Origin: an uncultured Eubacteriales bacterium
GTDB taxonomy: Bacteria > Bacillota > Clostridia > Christensenellales > CAG-138
Assembly (NCBI GenBank): GCA_902797145.1
Contig: CADBRR010000014.1
Coordinates: forward strand, 1 to 38,034
Reading direction: 5' to 3'
DNA: 38,034 nucleotides
The notes under the pieces are model-generated. The model searched no databases. It was not told where the DNA came from and was given only the letters and a program-made list of their open reading frames with translations. Positions 7,835 to 15,762 of the stretch are shown here, one piece after another; positions within the stretch are counted from its first letter, which is position 1; each line of letters begins with the position of its first letter. Made by a program: the position numbers and the translations under genes.

Positions 7835-8497
7835 TCATTGTTGTATCTTTTTAAAATATTCTAAAACATCGTTAAGTGTCGGAAGAATTATCTCCGTCAT
7901 TTTCTTTATTTGCTCATCAGGTTCTATAAGGTCAGGAACCATTATAACCCTCATTCCTGCTGCATATCCTGCCCTTATCCCGTTATAAGAATCCTCAATA
8001 ACGAAGCAATTTTCACTCTTTTCGTTTATCTTCTGTGCAGCAAGCAGGAATATATCCGGCATAGGTTTGCTTCTTTTTACGTTATCTCCGCCTGTAACGC
8101 TATCAAAATAACCGAGTATTCCAGCATCTTCAAGCTCCGCTTTCACTCGCTTTTCGCCTGTCGATGACGCAAGCGCCGTCTTTATTCCGTTTGAACGGAG
8201 ATATTCGAGTATTTCATGAACTCCACTTTTGATTTTAAACTTCTCTTTCTCATATCTTTTGTCCATTATTGAGCGAAGTTCTTTTCTGTATTCATCATAC
8301 GGAACATCTTCCCCATGCCTTGACAGAAATATCTTCTTCGTTTCTTCGGCATTAACGCCTATGCAAGCACGACAAGTATCCTCAATTCCGTCAAGACCAT
8401 ACTTTTCGCCTATTATTTTCCACGTTTCCATATAGACTCTTTCGGAATCAAATATTACTCCGTCCATATCGAATATGACTGCTTTTATCTTATTCAT
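7835..8497 (-). CDS. HAD-superfamily phosphatase / beta-phosphoglucomutase-like
   Basis: A 220-residue protein of HAD subfamily IA. Motif I is Phe-Asp-Met-Asp-Gly-Val-Ile-Phe-Asp-Ser-Glu with nucleophile Asp10 and acid/base Asp12. A helical cap follows. Motif II is Leu-Ala-Ser-Ser-Thr, motif III the Lys in Arg-Ser-Lys-Pro-Met-Pro-Asp, and motif IV Val-Ile-Glu-Asp-Ser. The Lys-Pro-x-Pro-Asp-(I/V)-(F/Y)-Leu string is typical of beta-phosphoglucomutases and small sugar-phosphate phosphatases; the substrate cannot be assigned. The start lies three bases after the stop of the upstream Gly/Pro-rich gene and has little SD sequence of its own beyond GGATAAG, suggesting translational coupling. Confidence 0.85.
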   Translation of the reverse strand: MNKIKAVIFDMDGVIFDSERVYMETWKIIGEKYGLDGIEDTCRACIGVNAEETKKIFLSRHGEDVPYDEYRKELRSIMDKRYEKEKFKIKSGVHEILEYLRSNGIKTALASSTGEKRVKAELEDAGILGYFDSVTGGDNVKRSKPMPDIFLLAAQKINEKSENCFVIEDSYNGIRAGYAAGMRVIMVPDLIEPDEQIKKMTEIILPTLNDVLEYFKKIQQ

Positions 8498-8500
8498 ATC

Positions 8501-8884
8501 TTATCCAAATATATAATATAATGCAACAACAATAATTATAATCATAACAAGTGTCATACAGCCACAGCCGCTGCCATATCTTCCTCTTCTTGGTGGTGGT
8601 GGTGGTCTGTGTCCAAACATAGGTCGTCTTGGCGGTCTTCCGAATCCTCCGCCGAATCCACCTCCCATTGGCGGTCTTGGCGGTCTTGGTCCTCTTCCGA
8701 AGCCTCCTCCAAAGCCTCCACCGAAGCCTCCTCCGCCCATTGGCGGTCTTGGCGGTCTTGGTCCGCCTCCGAAACCACCGCCCGATGGTCTTGAACCACC
8801 GCCTGACGGTCTTGAACCACCACCTGACGGTCTTGAAGGTCTTGCGCCACCGACTGCGCCTCCTGCAGCACCTTTCATTGACAT
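8501..8884 (-). CDS. Gly/Pro/Arg-rich low-complexity protein with C-terminal membrane anchor
   Basis: About 127 residues. I place the start at the ATG at 8884, preceded by AAGGGGG; upstream in-frame codons (TTG at 8902) read through that SD sequence. Residues 1-100 are low complexity: Arg-Pro-Ser-Gly-Gly-Gly triplets followed by Pro-Arg-Pro-Pro-Met-Gly-Gly-Gly-Phe-Gly-Gly-Gly blocks and a Pro/Arg run. A Cys-Gly-Cys motif then precedes one hydrophobic helix rich in Ile/Val that ends at the C-terminus (tail anchor). I do not recognise a family. The repeat structure suggests an unfolded basic stalk or an RNA/polyanion-binding tail held at the membrane. It lies immediately upstream of the HAD gene in one transcript. 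Confidence 0.7.
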   Translation of the reverse strand: MSMKGAAGGAVGGARPSRPSGGGSRPSGGGSRPSGGGFGGGPRPPRPPMGGGGFGGGFGGGFGRGPRPPRPPMGGGFGGGFGRPPRRPMFGHRPPPPPRRGRYGSGCGCMTLVMIIIIVVALYYIFG

Positions 8885-8918
8885 ATTTTTTCCCCCTTTC
8901 AAATTTCCCTATGATATT

Positions 8919-8947
8919 ATTTTATTATATTACTTATGCAATTTCAA
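8919..8947 (-). promoter_or_regulatory. Sigma-A-type promoter of the Gly-rich/HAD operon
   Basis: Read on the minus strand, TTGAAA (8942-8947) and TAAAAT (8919-8924) are 17 bp apart, about 35 bases upstream of the ATG at 8884. Confidence 0.5.
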
Positions 8948-9035
8948 TAGTTATAATAATTTTTATTAATAATGTACTGTTTATAACCCATTATATTTGT
9001 TATAATAAAATTAATCAAATTCTCCTTAATAATTT

Positions 9036-9080
9036 AGTAAAAAGCAGGGTTAAATCATAATGATATTACCCTGCCTTTTA
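9036..9080 (-). terminator. Bidirectional-type terminator after the yitT-like gene
   Basis: GCAGGGT (9044-9050) pairs with ACCCTGC (9068-9074) and the loop itself contains a small AT dyad. On the minus strand TTTTTACT follows the stem; on the plus strand CTTTTATTA follows. Only the leftward YitT-family gene ends here. Confidence 0.75.
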
Positions 9081-9099
9081 TTATATGGACAACAAAATT

Positions 9100-9966
9100 T
9101 TAAACAACTTCGTGGAAGCCTTTACCTACTATCTCGCTTGAATTTGTAACGATAATAAACGATTTATTATCAAGCGACTTAACATACTTTTTCAAGATCT
9201 GCGATTGTTTCCTTGTAAGGACAGCGAACATAATCGTTTTATTATCGTTGTTATATGCGCTTATGCAGCTTTTGCAAATTGTTGCGCTTTTTTTGAGGAC
9301 GTTCGTTATAAACTCGCTGACAGCATTTTCAAATTCGGGGTTTATAACTATTGTGCAATATTTAGATGTATTTATTGTTACAGAAATTCTATTAACAATA
9401 AATACTTTTGCAAGGAAACCTACAACGCAGAAAAGCCACGTTTCTATTCCGAATACGAAAACTGTTGACATAACAATAAGAGAATCAGCAATAAGCAGTC
9501 CCAGCGAAACATTCATATTTGAATATTTCTTTATTATCATCGCTACAATATCAGTACCGCCTGTTGAACCGCCTACATTAAATAAAATTGCGCTTCCAAC
9601 AGCAGGTAACATAATTGCAATAATCAATTCAAGCAACGGATGTGTTGTAAGAGGTTCTTCAAGTGGACATATCAATTCTAAAGCATAAACGCTCAACGAC
9701 ATTAGCGCACTACAATATACTGTCTTAATTCCGAAATCCTTACCAAGAAAAATAAAACCAACTACAAGCATTACCATGTTAATTATAAGTGATATTGTTC
9801 CTGCCGAAATGTTTTCAAATACTGCGCAAAGCACAACAGAGATACCGCTTACTCCACCTGTTGAGAAATTGTTTGGAAACTTAAAAAAGTAAATTCCAAT
9901 TGCAATTATAAGAGTCCCTACAGTCATTATCAAAAAATCTAAAAATTTGTTTTTATTCTCAATCAT
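9100..9966 (-). CDS. YitT/DUF161 family membrane protein with DUF2179 domain
   Basis: A 288-residue membrane protein. Residues about 1-195 contain five or so membrane helices of the YitT (DUF161) family, including the typical Phe-Pro-Asn-Asn-Phe-Ser-Thr-Gly-Gly-Val-Ser-Gly segment after the first helix and Gly-Gly-Ser-Thr-Gly-Gly-Thr-Asp near the middle. The cytoplasmic C-terminal domain (about 205-285) is DUF2179. Members are widespread in Firmicutes; the transported substrate is not known. The start is supported by an AAGGGG site. It is divergent from a LysR-type regulator across a 139-bp gap, which suggests that the regulator controls it. Confidence 0.88.
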   Translation of the reverse strand: MIENKNKFLDFLIMTVGTLIIAIGIYFFKFPNNFSTGGVSGISVVLCAVFENISAGTISLIINMVMLVVGFIFLGKDFGIKTVYCSALMSLSVYALELICPLEEPLTTHPLLELIIAIMLPAVGSAILFNVGGSTGGTDIVAMIIKKYSNMNVSLGLLIADSLIVMSTVFVFGIETWLFCVVGFLAKVFIVNRISVTINTSKYCTIVINPEFENAVSEFITNVLKKSATICKSCISAYNNDNKTIMFAVLTRKQSQILKKYVKSLDNKSFIIVTNSSEIVGKGFHEVV

Positions 9967-9996
9967 AATTCTTTCCCCTTTTTTATTCCGTATGAT

Positions 9997-10025
9997 ATGA
10001 TATATCCATTATTGAATTTTGTAAA
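9997..10025 (-). promoter_or_regulatory. Promoter of the yitT-like gene
   Basis: On the minus strand, TTTACA (10020-10025) and TATCAT (9997-10002) are 17 bp apart, each five of six to the sigma-A consensus. Confidence 0.55.
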
Positions 10026-10043
10026 ACATTTTTTAAATGTACC

Positions 10044-10072
10044 TTTTCACAACCAAATACTTGTGGTATGAT
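10044..10072 (+). promoter_or_regulatory. Promoter of the LysR gene with internal dyad
   Basis: TTTTCA (10044-10049) and TATGAT (10067-10072) are 17 bp apart. Between them lies the dyad CACAA-N8-TTGTG (10048-10065), which fits a LysR-type autoregulatory operator that could also act on the divergent yitT-like promoter. The operator role is inference. Confidence 0.45.
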
Positions 10073-10105
10073 ATTATATATATTATTTTATGCGGAGGCA
10101 ACAAT

Positions 10106-11008
10106 ATGATAAACTTCCTAAACCTTAAATATTTTGTTATGGTTGCAAATGAAAAAAACATAACAAGGGTTGCTGAAAAAGAACATATTTCACAACAGGC
10201 GCTGAGCGGTCATATAAAGAAAATTGAAGATGATTACGGAATAACAGTATTTGACCGTTCAAACGGATTTAGCCTCACTCATGCAGGTGAAAAGCTTTAC
10301 GATTATGCAACTGAACTTTTGAAAATCAAGTCCGATATGGACAATGAACTTTCGGATTTAAAAAATTATAGTCAGGGTATATTGAGCATAGGAATTTCAT
10401 ATACAAGAGGAAGTGCGTTTTTACCTGAGATACTTCCGTTATTCAAAAAACAGAATCCATATGTAAAGCTAATGATTGTTGAAAATAACTCAAAGGTTCT
10501 TGAAGATTATCTTTTAAAAGGTCATATAGATGTTTATGTTGGCACTAATACAAGGGAACATCCTGATATAGATACAATTGACCTATATTCTGAAAAATTA
10601 TATCTTGTTATACCTAAAAATTCTGTTGATTTTGTACCGCAAAATAATATGTCAATTTCTGATTTTTCACACCTTGATTTTCTGATGCTTACAAAAGCAA
10701 ATAAAATTAGAAAAATCGTTGATGACTACGCTATAAATAATAACATCAAGTTGAATATACAGCTTGAAACAGAAAATATAGAAACTCTGTTTTCTCTCGC
10801 TTGTCAAGGAATGGGAATAACTATTTATCCTGAACTTTTTCTAAAAAATCATATTAAACTTTTAAGCTCGGATAACTGTCCTGTTTATCTTGTGCAGTTA
10901 GATAATAAAGACTTTTCTGATATGCTATCAATAGGATATAACAACAAGCGATATCTATCAAGGCTTGCCCGTGACTTTATATCGCTTGCTCAAAGTGTTT
11001 TTTCGTAA
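10106..11008 (+). CDS. LysR-family transcriptional regulator
   Basis: A 300-residue LysR-type regulator. Residues 1-60 form the winged helix-turn-helix (Phe-Leu-Asn-Leu-Lys-Tyr-Phe start, Val-Ala-Glu-Lys-Glu-His-Ile-Ser-Gln-Gln-Ala-Leu-Ser recognition helix, and Phe-Asp-Arg-Ser at the wing). Residues about 90-295 are a periplasmic-binding-protein-like effector domain. The open frame extends upstream to 10037, but the ATG at 10106 has GCGGAGG seven bases before it and gives the normal family start and length, so I use that. The effector is unknown. Its divergence from the yitT-like gene makes that gene the most likely target. Confidence 0.9.
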   Translation: MINFLNLKYFVMVANEKNITRVAEKEHISQQALSGHIKKIEDDYGITVFDRSNGFSLTHAGEKLYDYATELLKIKSDMDNELSDLKNYSQGILSIGISYTRGSAFLPEILPLFKKQNPYVKLMIVENNSKVLEDYLLKGHIDVYVGTNTREHPDIDTIDLYSEKLYLVIPKNSVDFVPQNNMSISDFSHLDFLMLTKANKIRKIVDDYAINNNIKLNIQLETENIETLFSLACQGMGITIYPELFLKNHIKLLSSDNCPVYLVQLDNKDFSDMLSIGYNNKRYLSRLARDFISLAQSVFS

Positions 11009-11023
11009 AACTATTTTATAAAA

Positions 11024-11039
11024 TGTTTCACATGAAACA
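11024..11039 (-). other. parS: parS-like site between convergent genes
   Basis: TGTTTCACATGAAACA on the plus strand is the exact reverse complement of the other three parS-like copies, so it is the same asymmetric site in the opposite orientation. It lies in the 33-bp gap between the LysR stop and the stop of the AAA-like gene. Confidence 0.8.
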
Positions 11040-11041
11040 TT

Positions 11042-12502
11042 TTATATTTTTATTCCTTCAATATCGGATAAGGTTATTTCCTTTATATTATATTTTTTAT
11101 CCTCTACATTTCGTTGTAAGTAGTTTTCTTCAGCAATATGTGCAATTTTCTGAATGTCATGAGAATTTATATGTCTTCCTGATTTTATTTCAGGACTTAT
11201 AATTTCATCATATATTTTATCATTTATGTTACCATTATAAAAATATCCTTTGAAGAAAACTATTTCTTGAAAGATTCTCAAAAGCTCTGATGGAGTATAT
11301 TCATTAAAAATGATTAGTTTATTCTGAATATTTGCTTCATTAGCTTTTTTTTCAATCAACTTTGCGTTTTCTTTATTGCTGCATTTGAAAATATAAACGC
11401 ATTCAGGAAGTTTATTTAATTCAATTGAATCTATTTTATCATAAATTTCCGAAATATATGTTTTATTTTTTTGGAGCTTTGAAATACTTAATTTTTCACA
11501 ATAATTTAGCTTTTTTTCGCTTGTCATATCAAGATAAAAGCAATATTTTGTAATTAAGTTTGCAACATAATTCCTTCCGCTGCCTGCTGAACCTGCAAGA
11601 ATAAAAATAAATTTTTTATCCTGCGTTCCATAACTTAATTTCATTTTTTGATTATCAACAATACTCATTATATCATCAAAAACCTCTTCAAGAGCAATTG
11701 TATTTTCAATCATAATATTAATAAATCTTATCATGGTCATTCTATAGTTTTTATCAAGGTTAATTATCTTTTTATCAAGATAATTCGAAATTGTTTCTAT
11801 AATTGAAATAATAATCGGATAATTCCTCTTGCACATCGGAAATGAATCTATAGAATTTGCAAAATGATAATATATATTGAACATATCATTGATTATATCG
11901 CTTATATATATTTTTTCATTTTTATTATTTTTGAAGTTTTTAATGCAAATATTCGATATATCTGCAAAAAATTTTAATGCTTTATCACATACATCTATAT
12001 ATTCACTTTCTTGCAACCCTTCATCAAAAATATCATTAGTTAATATTTTTTGACCGAAAATTTTGCTTATTATGTATGACTTTGCATCAATGTTGAGTAT
12101 GCTTCTGTTTGCCATTTGCTTTATTGTCGAATAAAAAAACTCATAAAATTCAGAATTTATTCTCTTCTTAACTTTATCATTTTCATTTTCTAACATTATA
12201 TTTAAAGCATCATGCAGCATATAATATGAATCTTTAGCAATATTTACCCCTGTTCTTTTTTCTATATATTTATGGATATTTTTGTCGAATATATCTAAAC
12301 TATCAGAATCAATTTTTTCATTGCTCCATTTAACGGAATCGACAACACAATTTTTATTAAGATAATCGAAAATTTCTTCCTCGTACATTTTCATATTAGG
12401 AAGTGACATATCGACATCCTCAAAAATTGTTTTCATCATATGCGCAATATCTTCTTTTGATTTTTCTTTACGCTGCAAATTTGCATTATTATTTAAATTC
12501 AT
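11042..12502 (-). CDS. Degenerate AAA+ (SpoVK/CbxX-like) protein of unknown function
   Basis: A 486-residue, very AT-rich, Lys/Asn/Ile-rich gene. Residues 1-290 are helical and unrecognised. Residues 299-311 read Ile-Phe-Ile-Leu-Ala-Gly-Ser-Ala-Gly-Ser-Gly-Arg-Asn, a P-loop whose catalytic Lys-Thr/Ser is replaced by Arg-Asn. Residues about 397-465 (Ile-Ile-Phe-Asn-Glu-Tyr-Thr-Pro-Ser-Glu-Leu-Leu, then Lys-Gly-Tyr, then Ser-Gly-Arg-His-Ile-Asn, ending Tyr-Leu-Gln-Arg) resemble the lid of SpoVK/CbxX-type AAA+ ATPases. Only about 85 residues separate the two parts, and no Walker B Asp-Glu is visible, so it is probably ATPase-dead. The SD sequence is weak (AATAGGT). It lies after gltX but behind a hairpin. 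The family assignment is tentative. Confidence 0.6.
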   Translation of the reverse strand: MNLNNNANLQRKEKSKEDIAHMMKTIFEDVDMSLPNMKMYEEEIFDYLNKNCVVDSVKWSNEKIDSDSLDIFDKNIHKYIEKRTGVNIAKDSYYMLHDALNIMLENENDKVKKRINSEFYEFFYSTIKQMANRSILNIDAKSYIISKIFGQKILTNDIFDEGLQESEYIDVCDKALKFFADISNICIKNFKNNKNEKIYISDIINDMFNIYYHFANSIDSFPMCKRNYPIIISIIETISNYLDKKIINLDKNYRMTMIRFINIMIENTIALEEVFDDIMSIVDNQKMKLSYGTQDKKFIFILAGSAGSGRNYVANLITKYCFYLDMTSEKKLNYCEKLSISKLQKNKTYISEIYDKIDSIELNKLPECVYIFKCSNKENAKLIEKKANEANIQNKLIIFNEYTPSELLRIFQEIVFFKGYFYNGNINDKIYDEIISPEIKSGRHINSHDIQKIAHIAEENYLQRNVEDKKYNIKEITLSDIEGIKI

Positions 12503-12532
12503 ACCTATTGATTTTACCGCTAATAATATTCT

Positions 12533-12555
12533 GAAGTGGAGTTTAGCTCCACTTC
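12533..12555 (-). terminator. Hairpin terminator after gltX
   Basis: Perfect 9-bp stem GAAGTGGAG (12533-12541) and CTCCACTTC (12547-12555) with a 5-base loop, 17 bases past the gltX stop. The following minus-strand sequence (AGAATATTATT) is only moderately T-rich, so termination may be partial and allow some readthrough into the downstream gene. Confidence 0.6.
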
Positions 12556-12571
12556 ATTTATTTTAAATTAT

Positions 12572-14035
12572 TTAACTGAGTTTTTTAAGACCGTATTCGA
12601 GTCTTCTTAACGATTCATCCCTGCCAAGCAAGATTGCTATTTCAATAGCGCCACCGGGAGTAACCTGCTTGCCAGCCATTGCAATTCTTACAGGCCAGAG
12701 TAACGTTCCGTTCTTCAATCCGTTTTCAGCAGCCATATTCATAAGCAAGTCATGAATCTTTGTTTCTTCCCATTCATCAAGTGCTTTAAGCGCAGGAATT
12801 ACCATTTCAAGCACTGATTTTGATACTTCGCTGTTTGTCTTTGACTTTTTATTTGTAAAGAACTCAACAGGATATTCTTCATCAAGCTTTACGAGGAAAT
12901 CAACCATATCAGGAATCTGTGCGAAATATTCAACACGCTGACCAAGAATTTTGAACAAAACAGATGTGTTCATATGAGAAATTCCTGCCATTTCATACCA
13001 TTTCATAGCGTGCTTTGTAAATTCTTCCTCGCTCAACTCTCTAATATACTGCGCATTAAGCCATGTCAGCTTTTCGTTATCAAAAATTGCAGGTGATTTG
13101 CTCATTCCCTTTACAGAAAACGCTTCTTCAAGTTCTTTAAGCGTAAATCTTTCACGTTCATCGCCGGGATTCCAGCCGAGCAATGCTACATAATTTACAA
13201 TAGCTTCTTTAAGATAACCCTTATTTATGAAATCTTCATATGATGCGTCACCATTTCTCTTTGAAAGCTTATGCTGTGCATCTTTCATAATCGGTGTCAT
13301 ATGTATATACTTCGGAATTTCCCAACCAAACGCTTCGTAAAGCAAATTATATTTCGGTGTTGATGAAAGATATTCCATACCACGCATAACATGAGTTATA
13401 TTCATAAGATGGTCATCTATAACATTTGCAAAATTATATGTGGGCATACCGTCAGCTTTTATAAGAACATTATCGTCAAGTTCCGAATTATTTACAGTAA
13501 TCGTACCGAAAATTTCGTCTGTAAACGATGTTTCGCCCTCTGTCGGAACATTCTGCCTAATAACATAGCTTTGACCTTCAGCAAGTCGTCTTTGAATTTC
13601 TTCCTCGCTCATATGCAGACAATGCTTATCATATTTAAATGTTTCGCCTCTTGCCTGAGCTTCTGCTCTTCTCTGTTCAAGTTCTTCCTTTGTACAGAAG
13701 CAACGGTAAGCGTGACCGCTCTTAATTAGCTGTTCTGCGTACGGCATATAGAGATTTTTTCTTTCCGACTGAACGTACGGACCGAAATCGCCGCCAACAT
13801 CGGGACCTTCATCCCAATTTATGCCTATATCCTTAAGTGTTCTATAAATCAATTCAACTGCGCCTTCAACATATCTTTCCTGGTCAGTATCTTCAATTCT
13901 CAAAAGGAATTTTCCGCCGTTTGCCCTTGCAAATAGGTATGCGTAAAGTCCCGAACGGAGGTTTCCAATGTGCATATATCCTGTGGGGCTCGGAGCAAAT
14001 CTTGTCCTAACTGTCATTTTTTTATTCTCTTCCAT
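12572..14035 (-). CDS. gltX: Glutamyl-tRNA synthetase
   Basis: A 487-residue class I aminoacyl-tRNA synthetase that charges tRNA(Glu) with glutamate. The bacterial GluRS start Arg-Thr-Arg-Phe-Ala-Pro-Ser-Pro-Thr-Gly leads into the HIGH-type motif His-Ile-Gly-Asn (22-25). Leu-Arg-Ile-Glu-Asp-Thr-Asp-Gln-Glu-Arg follows. The KMSKS-type motif is Lys-Leu-Ser-Lys-Arg, near residue 255. The C-terminal anticodon-binding helical domain is present and length is normal for the family. GAGGA lies eight bases before the ATG. It starts 22 bp after glnS, so the two synthetases form an operon. With a dedicated GlnRS next door, this enzyme could be the discriminating form, but that cannot be read from the motifs alone. 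Confidence 0.95.
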   Translation of the reverse strand: MEENKKMTVRTRFAPSPTGYMHIGNLRSGLYAYLFARANGGKFLLRIEDTDQERYVEGAVELIYRTLKDIGINWDEGPDVGGDFGPYVQSERKNLYMPYAEQLIKSGHAYRCFCTKEELEQRRAEAQARGETFKYDKHCLHMSEEEIQRRLAEGQSYVIRQNVPTEGETSFTDEIFGTITVNNSELDDNVLIKADGMPTYNFANVIDDHLMNITHVMRGMEYLSSTPKYNLLYEAFGWEIPKYIHMTPIMKDAQHKLSKRNGDASYEDFINKGYLKEAIVNYVALLGWNPGDERERFTLKELEEAFSVKGMSKSPAIFDNEKLTWLNAQYIRELSEEEFTKHAMKWYEMAGISHMNTSVLFKILGQRVEYFAQIPDMVDFLVKLDEEYPVEFFTNKKSKTNSEVSKSVLEMVIPALKALDEWEETKIHDLLMNMAAENGLKNGTLLWPVRIAMAGKQVTPGGAIEIAILLGRDESLRRLEYGLKKLS

Positions 14036-14057
14036 AATCTATTTCCTCAATCATTTT

Positions 14058-15716
14058 TTATTTATTTGGCTTGAAACCATCTTTAAGTCCAACAACTCTA
14101 TTGAAAACGAGCTTATCGCTTGTGCTATCCTTATCCATACAGAAATAACCAACCCTTATGAACTGGAACTTATCAAGAACTTTCGCATCTTTAAGCGACG
14201 GTTCTACTAAGCCATTTACTATTTTCAATGAATCAGGATTCAACTTTTCAGTAAAATCTTCAACTTCTTCATTATTATCATCGTTCATAAGCTGTTCATA
14301 AAGCCTAATTTCTGCTTCAACAGCATCTTCCTGTGAAAGCCAATGAATAGTTCCCTTTACTTTGCGTTCACATTCACCGCTCTTCGTTTCAGGATCATAT
14401 GTTGCATAAATCTGAGTTACGCTGCCATTTTCATCTGTTTCATAACCCGTGCACTTGATTATATAACCGCCTTTGAGCCTTACTTCGCCGTCGGGTTTTA
14501 AACGGAAATATTTCTTCGGTGGGTCATATGAAAAGTCATCTCTATCTATATAGATGTTCTTTGTAAATTTCAATTTTCTTGTTCCTGCCTGCTCATTTCC
14601 CGGAAGATTTTCAAGCTCAATCTCTTCACTCTTTCCATCTTCATGGTTTGTTATTGTAAGCTTTACAGGGTCAAGGACAGCCATAACTCTTGGAGCTTTT
14701 AAATTTAAATCCTCTCTTACACAATGTTCAAGCATAGCTTGGTCAATCGTTGAATCAGCCTTTGCAACGCCAACTCTATCGAGGAAATCAAGTATAGATT
14801 CGGGAGTATAGCCTCTTCTTCTCAAACCACAGAGCGTTGGCATTCTCGGATCATCCCAGCCTCTTACAAAACCTTCTTCAACGAGCCTTCTTAAATATCG
14901 CTTTGACATTATAGTATTCGTAATATTAAGCCTTGCAAACTCAATCTGCCTTGGCTTCGGATTATTGAATCCGCATTTTTCTATAACCCAATTATAGAGA
15001 GGTCTGTGTGCTTCATATTCAAGTGAACAAAGCGAATGTGTAACGCCCTCAATTCCGTCCTGAATAGGATGCGCAAAATCGTACATAGGATAAATGCACC
15101 ACTTATCACCTGTCTGATGATGCTTTATATGAAGTATTCTATAAAGTGCAGGGTCACGCATATTGATATTAGGCGAAGCCATATCAATTTTTGCACGAAG
15201 TGTATGCGTTCCGTCAGCAAATTCGCCATTTTTCATTCTTTCAAACAAATCGAGATTTTCTTCAACCGTTCTATCTCTGAACGGGCTGTTCTTTCCCGGT
15301 TCTGTGAGCGTTCCTCTATATTCACGCATTTCATCTTTTGATAAATCGTCAACATATGCATCACCGCTCTTTATGAGTTTTACAGCCAATTCATAACATT
15401 CATCAAAATAACTTGAACCGAAAACCATTTTATTCCAATTAAAACCAAGCCATTTTATATCTTCCTGAATAGCATCTACAAACTCAACATCTTCCTTTGT
15501 CGGATTAGTATCATCAAATCTCAAATTGCATTTTCCACCATACTTTTTAGCAAGACCAAAGTTTATGCACAATGCTTTTGTGTGACCAATGTGAAGATAA
15601 CCGTTAGGTTCAGGCGGAAATCTTGTCTGCAATTCATTAAGTCTGCCTTCGAGGTCTTCTTCGATGAACTCCTCTATAAAATTTTTAACTTTTACCTCTT
15701 CTCTTACTTCTTCCAT
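14058..15716 (-). CDS. glnS: Glutaminyl-tRNA synthetase
   Basis: A 552-residue class I synthetase of the GlnRS type. Signature features are [14 protein letters not shown] (32-45, eukaryote-like Pro-Pro-Glu-Pro form), Leu-Arg-Phe-Asp-Asp-Thr-Asn-Pro, Tyr-Asp-Phe-Ala-His-Pro-Ile-Gln-Asp, and Ile-Met-Ser-Lys-Arg as KMSKS motif. The two C-terminal beta-barrel anticodon-binding domains follow. It attaches glutamine directly to tRNA(Gln). Many Firmicutes lack GlnRS and instead use GluRS plus the GatCAB amidotransferase. The family is thought to have entered bacteria from eukaryotes, so this copy has a transfer history, though it is shared by several clostridia. GAGGA precedes the ATG. It is followed by gltX after 22 bp and preceded by parB (46-bp gap). 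Confidence 0.95.
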   Translation of the reverse strand: MEEVREEVKVKNFIEEFIEEDLEGRLNELQTRFPPEPNGYLHIGHTKALCINFGLAKKYGGKCNLRFDDTNPTKEDVEFVDAIQEDIKWLGFNWNKMVFGSSYFDECYELAVKLIKSGDAYVDDLSKDEMREYRGTLTEPGKNSPFRDRTVEENLDLFERMKNGEFADGTHTLRAKIDMASPNINMRDPALYRILHIKHHQTGDKWCIYPMYDFAHPIQDGIEGVTHSLCSLEYEAHRPLYNWVIEKCGFNNPKPRQIEFARLNITNTIMSKRYLRRLVEEGFVRGWDDPRMPTLCGLRRRGYTPESILDFLDRVGVAKADSTIDQAMLEHCVREDLNLKAPRVMAVLDPVKLTITNHEDGKSEEIELENLPGNEQAGTRKLKFTKNIYIDRDDFSYDPPKKYFRLKPDGEVRLKGGYIIKCTGYETDENGSVTQIYATYDPETKSGECERKVKGTIHWLSQEDAVEAEIRLYEQLMNDDNNEEVEDFTEKLNPDSLKIVNGLVEPSLKDAKVLDKFQFIRVGYFCMDKDSTSDKLVFNRVVGLKDGFKPNK

Positions 15717-15762
15717 ATAAATTCCTCAACTTATTAAATTTAAATTTTCTAAATCATTAAAG

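Noticed and set aside
8554-8871. Gln/Asp-rich and Ser/Trp-rich frames across the Gly-rich gene
   Set aside because: Alternate frames of low-complexity DNA; the Gly/Pro frame has the SD, the membrane anchor and the operon position.
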